A stretch of DNA of 46,925 nucleotides from Clostridium sp. (lineage in GTDB: Bacteria; Bacillota; Clostridia; Clostridiales; Clostridiaceae), in contig NZ_JAENWM010000020.1 in NCBI RefSeq assembly GCF_016650035.1, forward strand, positions 1 through 46,925, read 5' to 3'. Below the pieces are notes generated by a model that was not told the origin of the DNA, searched no databases, and saw only the letters and a program-made list of their open reading frames with translations. Shown in pieces: positions 43,459 to 46,925 of this stretch (position 1 is the stretch's first letter; every line of letters begins with the position of its first letter). The position numbers were made by a program, and so were the translations under genes.

Positions 43459-44691
43459 ATGAAAGCAGAAATACTAGCAGTAGGAACAGAGATATTACTA
43501 GGTGATATAGTCAATACAAATGCACAATATATCGCTAAGAGATTTGCGGATCTAGGAATAGCAGTTTACCATCAGACGGTAGTTGGAGATAATAGAGAAA
43601 GACTTTTAGAAGCATATACATTAGCTTTTAGCAGAGCTGATTTAGTTATAACTACAGGGGGACTCGGACCTACAAAGGATGATTTAACTAAGGAAGTAAC
43701 TTTTGAATATTTTGGAAAGGAGAGTGTGGTTCATGAACCATCTCTAAAGATTCTTGAGGGACATTTTAGAGACTTGAATAGACCAATGACGAAGAATAAT
43801 GTGAAACAGACATATTTTCCGATAGATGCATTGATACTTCCTAACAATAATGGTACAGCACCAGGATGTATAATAGAAGAGGGCGGGAAGACGGTTGTAC
43901 TTTTACCCGGACCACCTAGGGAAATGAAACCTATGTTTGAGGAGTCTGTAGCTCTTTACCTTGAAAAGTTTCAGCAAGGGGTATTAGTTTCTAAGGTACT
44001 TAGAGTTATTGGAGTAGGAGAGAGTAAAGCTGAAGAAATGATAGAAGATATATTAGATAGTCAAACAAACCCAACGGTGGCGCCCTATGCTAAAGAGGGA
44101 GAAATGATTTTTAGAATTACAGCAAAGGCTAATACTTATGATGAAGGCATAAAACTTATGGAACCTATGGAAACAAAAATACGTAGCAGATTAGGTAGTA
44201 GCATTTATGGGGAAGGTGATACAACACTAGAAAATGTGCTTTCTGAAATGTTGCTAAACAAAAGAATGACTATAGCAACAGCTGAGTCATGCACAGGAGG
44301 AATGATAGCTAGTAGACTTATAAACTACCCAGGGATATCTTCTGTGCTTATGGAGGGCGTTGTGACTTATAGCAATGCGGCTAAAATCAATAGACTCGGA
44401 GTAAAGGCGGAAACCTTAGAAAAATATGGTGCTGTAAGTAGTGAAGTAGCAGCAGAAATGGCACAAGGGATAGCAGAAACTGCAGGAGTAAATATTGGAA
44501 TTTCCACCACAGGAATTGCGGGACCAGCTGGTGGAAGCGAAGAAAAACCAGTAGGACTTGTATACGTAGGTATATGTATAAATGGAAAAGTTAAAACTAA
44601 AATGCTTAAATTATCTGGCGATAGGCAGAAAATAAGGGAAAGGGCAACTATGAAACTGTTAGACTTAGTTAGAAGAGAGCTCTTACTATAG
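43459..44691 (+). CDS. cinA: CinA family protein (nicotinamide-nucleotide amidase/pyrophosphatase)
   Basis: The 410-aa protein has the N-terminal molybdopterin-binding-like domain (EILAVGTEILLGDIVNTNAQY, TTGGLGPTKDD, LPGPPREMKPMF) and the C-terminal CinA amidase domain (TAESCTGGMIASRLI, VVTYSNAAKINRLGV, TTGIAGPAGGSEEKPVGLVY). CinA recycles pyridine nucleotides by deamidating NMN. AAGGAGG precedes the ATG. The 3' end is part of a 20-bp tandem repeat. Confidence 0.96.
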   Translation: MKAEILAVGTEILLGDIVNTNAQYIAKRFADLGIAVYHQTVVGDNRERLLEAYTLAFSRADLVITTGGLGPTKDDLTKEVTFEYFGKESVVHEPSLKILEGHFRDLNRPMTKNNVKQTYFPIDALILPNNNGTAPGCIIEEGGKTVVLLPGPPREMKPMFEESVALYLEKFQQGVLVSKVLRVIGVGESKAEEMIEDILDSQTNPTVAPYAKEGEMIFRITAKANTYDEGIKLMEPMETKIRSRLGSSIYGEGDTTLENVLSEMLLNKRMTIATAESCTGGMIASRLINYPGISSVLMEGVVTYSNAAKINRLGVKAETLEKYGAVSSEVAAEMAQGIAETAGVNIGISTTGIAGPAGGSEEKPVGLVYVGICINGKVKTKMLKLSGDRQKIRERATMKLLDLVRRELLL

Positions 44692-44734
44692 CAAGAGAGC
44701 TCTTACTATAGCAAGAGAGCTCTTGCTATAACAA
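44675..44734 (+). repeat. Three tandem 20-bp repeats over the cinA stop codon
   Basis: The unit GAGAGCTCTTACTATAGCAA occurs at 44675-44694 and 44695-44714 exactly, and at 44715-44734 with two changes (A to G and G to A). Unit 1 encodes the last codons of CinA and its stop. The last junction forms a perfect 24-bp palindrome (TATAGCAAGAGAGCTCTTGCTATA, 44707-44730), which may act as a hairpin. No T-run follows. Confidence 0.9.
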
Positions 44735-44782
44735 GGGTAAAGCAAAAACTGTTAAAACATATAAAAAAAGGATGTGGTGTAA

Positions 44783-45820
44783 ATGCATAACAAAGAAATA
44801 AATATATGTTTAGTAGGATTTGGAAATGCAGCACAGGAATTTTGTAGAATGCTATTAACTAAAAGTATAGAAATTAAAGAGAGTACTGGATATGAAATTA
44901 GAGTAACAGCTATTGCAGGTAGGTCGAAAGGTTCAATTATTAACTCCATTGGCATAGACCTTACAAAAGCCCTTAGAGAGGTTAAAAACTCCGGAAGATT
45001 TGATCCGAATGCAGAAGATACTGTGACTATGGAGACACTACAGGTTATTAGAAGTTGTAGTGCTAATTTATTAGTTGAACTAAGCACCTTGTCTATTTAT
45101 GATGGGCAGCCAGCAATAAATCATATAGAAGCTGCTTTTGATATGGGTATGCATGTTATAACAGGAAATAAAGGGCCTATAGCCTATAAATATAGTGAAC
45201 TTTGTTACAATTCAAAAGATAAAGGTCTTCAGTTTTTGTATGAAACTACTGTAATGGATGGCACTCCTATTTTTAATTTTGTTAAATACACACTACCAGG
45301 GTGCAAGGTTCTATCCTTTAGAGGGATACTAAATTCAACCACTAATTTTGTTTTAGAAGAAATGGAAAATGGAAATAGTTATGAGGATGCTATTAAAGAA
45401 GCTAAAAGAAGAGGATTTGCAGAGGTTGACCCTTCAATGGATATTGATGGGTGGGATGCTGCGGCAAAAACGTCAGCATTACTAAATGTGTTGATGGATA
45501 CAAATATAAATCCTACAGGAATAGACAGACAAGGAATAGCACATATTACTTTAGAAGATATAGAAAAAGCTAAAGAAAAACATTGTAAAATCAAGCTGTT
45601 ATGTGAAGGATATATTGAAGATAATATAGCAAAAGGCAGAGTGCATCCAGTTTATATAAGTAGTAATGATACATTTAGTAATATAGACGCGACATCTTCC
45701 ATATTAGCTATAACAACAGATTTAATGGGAGAAGTGCAAATAATAGAAAAGAATCCTGAAATTCAGCAAACAGCTTATGGTATATATAGTGATTTACTTA
45801 CACTTATAAAGAATTTGTAA
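44783..45820 (+). CDS. Homoserine dehydrogenase-like oxidoreductase without ACT domain
   Basis: The 345-aa protein has an N-terminal Rossmann motif (ICLVGFGNAAQEF), the cofactor/substrate segment HVITGNKGPIAYKY with the catalytic Lys, YETTVMDGTPIFNF, FRGILNSTTNFVLEEM and AEVDPSMDIDGWDAAAKTSALLN. These match homoserine dehydrogenase, which reduces aspartate semialdehyde. No regulatory ACT domain is present, and length is that of the core. It is not next to threonine genes, so a related substrate is possible. GGATGTGG precedes the ATG. Confidence 0.88.
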   Translation: MHNKEINICLVGFGNAAQEFCRMLLTKSIEIKESTGYEIRVTAIAGRSKGSIINSIGIDLTKALREVKNSGRFDPNAEDTVTMETLQVIRSCSANLLVELSTLSIYDGQPAINHIEAAFDMGMHVITGNKGPIAYKYSELCYNSKDKGLQFLYETTVMDGTPIFNFVKYTLPGCKVLSFRGILNSTTNFVLEEMENGNSYEDAIKEAKRRGFAEVDPSMDIDGWDAAAKTSALLNVLMDTNINPTGIDRQGIAHITLEDIEKAKEKHCKIKLLCEGYIEDNIAKGRVHPVYISSNDTFSNIDATSSILAITTDLMGEVQIIEKNPEIQQTAYGIYSDLLTLIKNL

Positions 45821-45848
45821 TGCTGTAATGAAGGTCACTTAAGAGAGT

Positions 45849-45956
45849 TTAACGACATTTCAGAAGGAAAGTCTCCAACTTCTATAAGTGGGAGTTACAT
45901 GCTATAATAAATAAAAAACTTCAGTGGAAGTCTAAATCTCATTCTGAAGTCGTTAA
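45849..45956 (+). other. Structured element, possible IS200/IS605 right-end (omega-RNA-like) remnant
   Basis: TTAACGACATTTCAGAA (45849-45865) pairs with TTCTGAAGTCGTTAA (45942-45956), with a 2-nt bulge. Inside is a hairpin CTCCAACTT-CTAT-AAGTGGGAG (45873-45894, one mismatch) followed by TTACATGC, which resembles the end hairpins of IS200/IS605-type elements with tnpB. A competing pair ACTTCAG/CTGAAGT is also present. No transposase or tnpB is nearby. It could instead be an unrelated small RNA or long-range hairpin. Confidence 0.35.
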
Positions 45957-46025
45957 TATTGCAGCATCGCAGATGATGATTTAATAATTATAATATACTT
46001 GTACGATATGTATAAATAAAACTAT

Positions 46026-46065
46026 AAAGGCACATATCATTTCTGATATGTGCCTTTAAAAAATA
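46026..46065 (-). terminator. Terminator of ferritin, usable in both directions
   Basis: The perfect 14-bp stem AAAGGCACATATCA/TGATATGTGCCTTT (46026-46039 and 46044-46057) has a TTTC loop. It is 13 bp past the ferritin stop. The minus-strand T tract is partly in the stem (TTTATAG); the plus side runs into AAAAAAT. Confidence 0.8.
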
Positions 46066-46069
46066 TGTT

Positions 46070-46582
46070 CTATTTAGTAGTAACAGGTGGGACATAAACT
46101 CTTGCTGCAAGTTCAGTATCTAGCATATAAAGACTTGCGGGGTCATCTTTGATTCTTGAAAGCTTTTTAATAATAGCTGTAAAGTTAGATTCTTCTTCCA
46201 CTTGCTCATCAACAAACCACTTAAGTAAGCTTATAGTAGCATGTTCTCTTTCTTCTGTAGCAATGTCAGTAAGATTATAAATCCTACTAGTTACAATCTT
46301 CTCGTGTGCTAAAGATACTTCAAAAACATTAAGGAATGATTTAAACTCATTTTGAGGGTTAGGCATTCCTTCTAATAATACTCTTCCGTTCATTTCATTT
46401 ACATAATTATAAAATTTCATAGCGTGAAATTTTTCTTCTTCGGCTTGCACTTTGAAAAAATTTGCAAAGCCATCAAAATCTTCTGCGGCACAATATGCTG
46501 CCATAGCTAAATAGATGTGTGCAGAATAAAATTCGAAGTTTATCTGGTTGTTGAGTTCTCTTAATAATCTTTCGCTTATCAT
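46070..46582 (-). CDS. ftnA: Non-haem ferritin
   Basis: The 170-aa four-helix bundle protein stores iron in a 24-subunit shell. Ferroxidase ligands are visible: Glu in FEFYSAHIYLAMA, Glu and His in QAEEEKFHAMKFYNYV, and Glu in HEKIVTSRIYNL. The later KWFVDEQVEEE segment is typical of bacterial FtnA. AAGGAGGATT precedes the ATG. The gene is monocistronic. No clear Fur box is seen upstream. Confidence 0.95.
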   Translation of the reverse strand: MISERLLRELNNQINFEFYSAHIYLAMAAYCAAEDFDGFANFFKVQAEEEKFHAMKFYNYVNEMNGRVLLEGMPNPQNEFKSFLNVFEVSLAHEKIVTSRIYNLTDIATEEREHATISLLKWFVDEQVEEESNFTAIIKKLSRIKDDPASLYMLDTELAARVYVPPVTTK

Positions 46583-46892
46583 AATAATCCTCCTTGTAGT
46601 TATCTAGGGTATAAAATACTATTATATCCTTAAAACGTCAATATATAATAGATTTATTTGTTTATGCCATGATAGTTGCTTTTAAATAATTATAGTTATT
46701 AAACAATATCGATAGTATATAATATTCATAGTATACACCAAATGATTTATACTGTATACATTATTAACTAAAGTTCAAAAAATATTATATGATCCGTTTA
46801 TGATAATGTCTTAGTATACCGTTTTTGATTATGTCCCAAACATACAAAAATATAGTGTAGAATATACCTCATAAGATTGTACAAATGGGGTG
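46583..46892. other. 310-bp intergenic region, possible left end of an insertion element
   Basis: The region is AT-rich. Between 46790 and 46850 two related segments occur, TTTATGATAATGTC and TTTTTGATTATGTCCC. These resemble the short repeats seen at the ends of some ISNCY-type elements. No ORF with a ribosome site lies within it, and the ferritin promoter cannot be fixed. Confidence 0.3.
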
Positions 46893-46925
46893 TTGATAAT
46901 CAGAAAGGTAGATTTAAATATGAAA
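46893..46925 (+). CDS. Start of an ORF running off the window, possibly a transposase
   Basis: A TTG at 46893 behind ATGGGGTG opens a frame, LIIRKVDLNMK, that continues past the window end. The first residues and the repeats just upstream recall the N terminus of ISNCY/IS1202-type transposases from clostridia. Only 11 codons are visible, so the call is weak. Confidence 0.3.
   Translation, partial: MIIRKVDLNMK

Noticed and set aside
44675-44734. CRISPR-like repeat
   Set aside because: The units are contiguous with no spacers and there are no cas genes.
46070-46582. Fur box upstream of ferritin
   Set aside because: No GATAATGATTATC-like palindrome was found within the 120 bp before the start.

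Overview
This is a low-GC, AT-rich chromosomal segment with clostridial gene content, most likely from a Clostridium sensu stricto species. The evidence is a FabK/FabT-type fatty-acid operon in the clostridial order, DnaD/DnaI primosome genes, a spore-protein-like small gene, frequent GTG/TTG starts behind strong GGAGG ribosome sites, and intrinsic terminators. I see no phage, plasmid or CRISPR block. The only traces of mobile DNA are a possible IS200/IS605 end remnant near 45.9 kb and the probable start of a transposase gene at the right edge.

Layout. 0-0.2 kb: 3' part of tRNA-Asp and a complete tRNA-Thr with a terminator. 0.3-2.2 kb (minus): dnaD-dnaI, helicase loading. 2.4-6.2 kb: a membrane-anchored G5/M23 peptidase, an orphan hybrid histidine kinase and three small proteins. 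6.3-7.9 kb (minus): a radical SAM gene followed by a non-canonical cis-prenyltransferase. 8.1-10.9 kb: an EncFtn-like mini-ferritin, a bacterial Stay-Green (Mg-dechelatase) homologue convergent with tspO, a zinc-ribbon protein and a CorA transporter. 11.1-22.5 kb: the type II fatty-acid synthesis regulon, with an NPD-family flavoprotein, then fabT-fabH-acpP-fabK-fabD-fabG-fabF-accB-fabZ-accC-accD-accA. Its two promoters share the same layout and each carries a FabT-type palindrome, TTTGATTATCAAA. A DegV (fatty-acid-binding fold) gene follows.

23.5-29.8 kb: a 48-aa SASP-like gene (minus), proC, and a secreted protein followed by an ABC exporter and a histidine kinase/response regulator pair. 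29.9-30.3 kb: an orphan 85-aa protein behind a promoter whose 17-bp spacer contains a perfect Bacillus/Clostridium-type LexA box. 30.6-33.4 kb: CapA-like protein, SEC-C methionine aminopeptidase and a cytosolic chagasin-like inhibitor. 33.7-39.1 kb: an 1814-aa pseudokinase/STAND ATPase/TPR/GAF/GGDEF/GAF protein. 39.3-46.6 kb: M16C peptidase with a structured leader, a D-2-hydroxyacid dehydrogenase, a short MutS-like remnant, cinA, a homoserine-dehydrogenase-like gene and ferritin.

The best candidates for undescribed biology are the LexA-box orphan, the Stay-Green/TspO neighbourhood, the radical SAM plus cis-prenyltransferase pair, and the giant signalling protein. All functional calls rest on motif reading by eye. 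No search was run.
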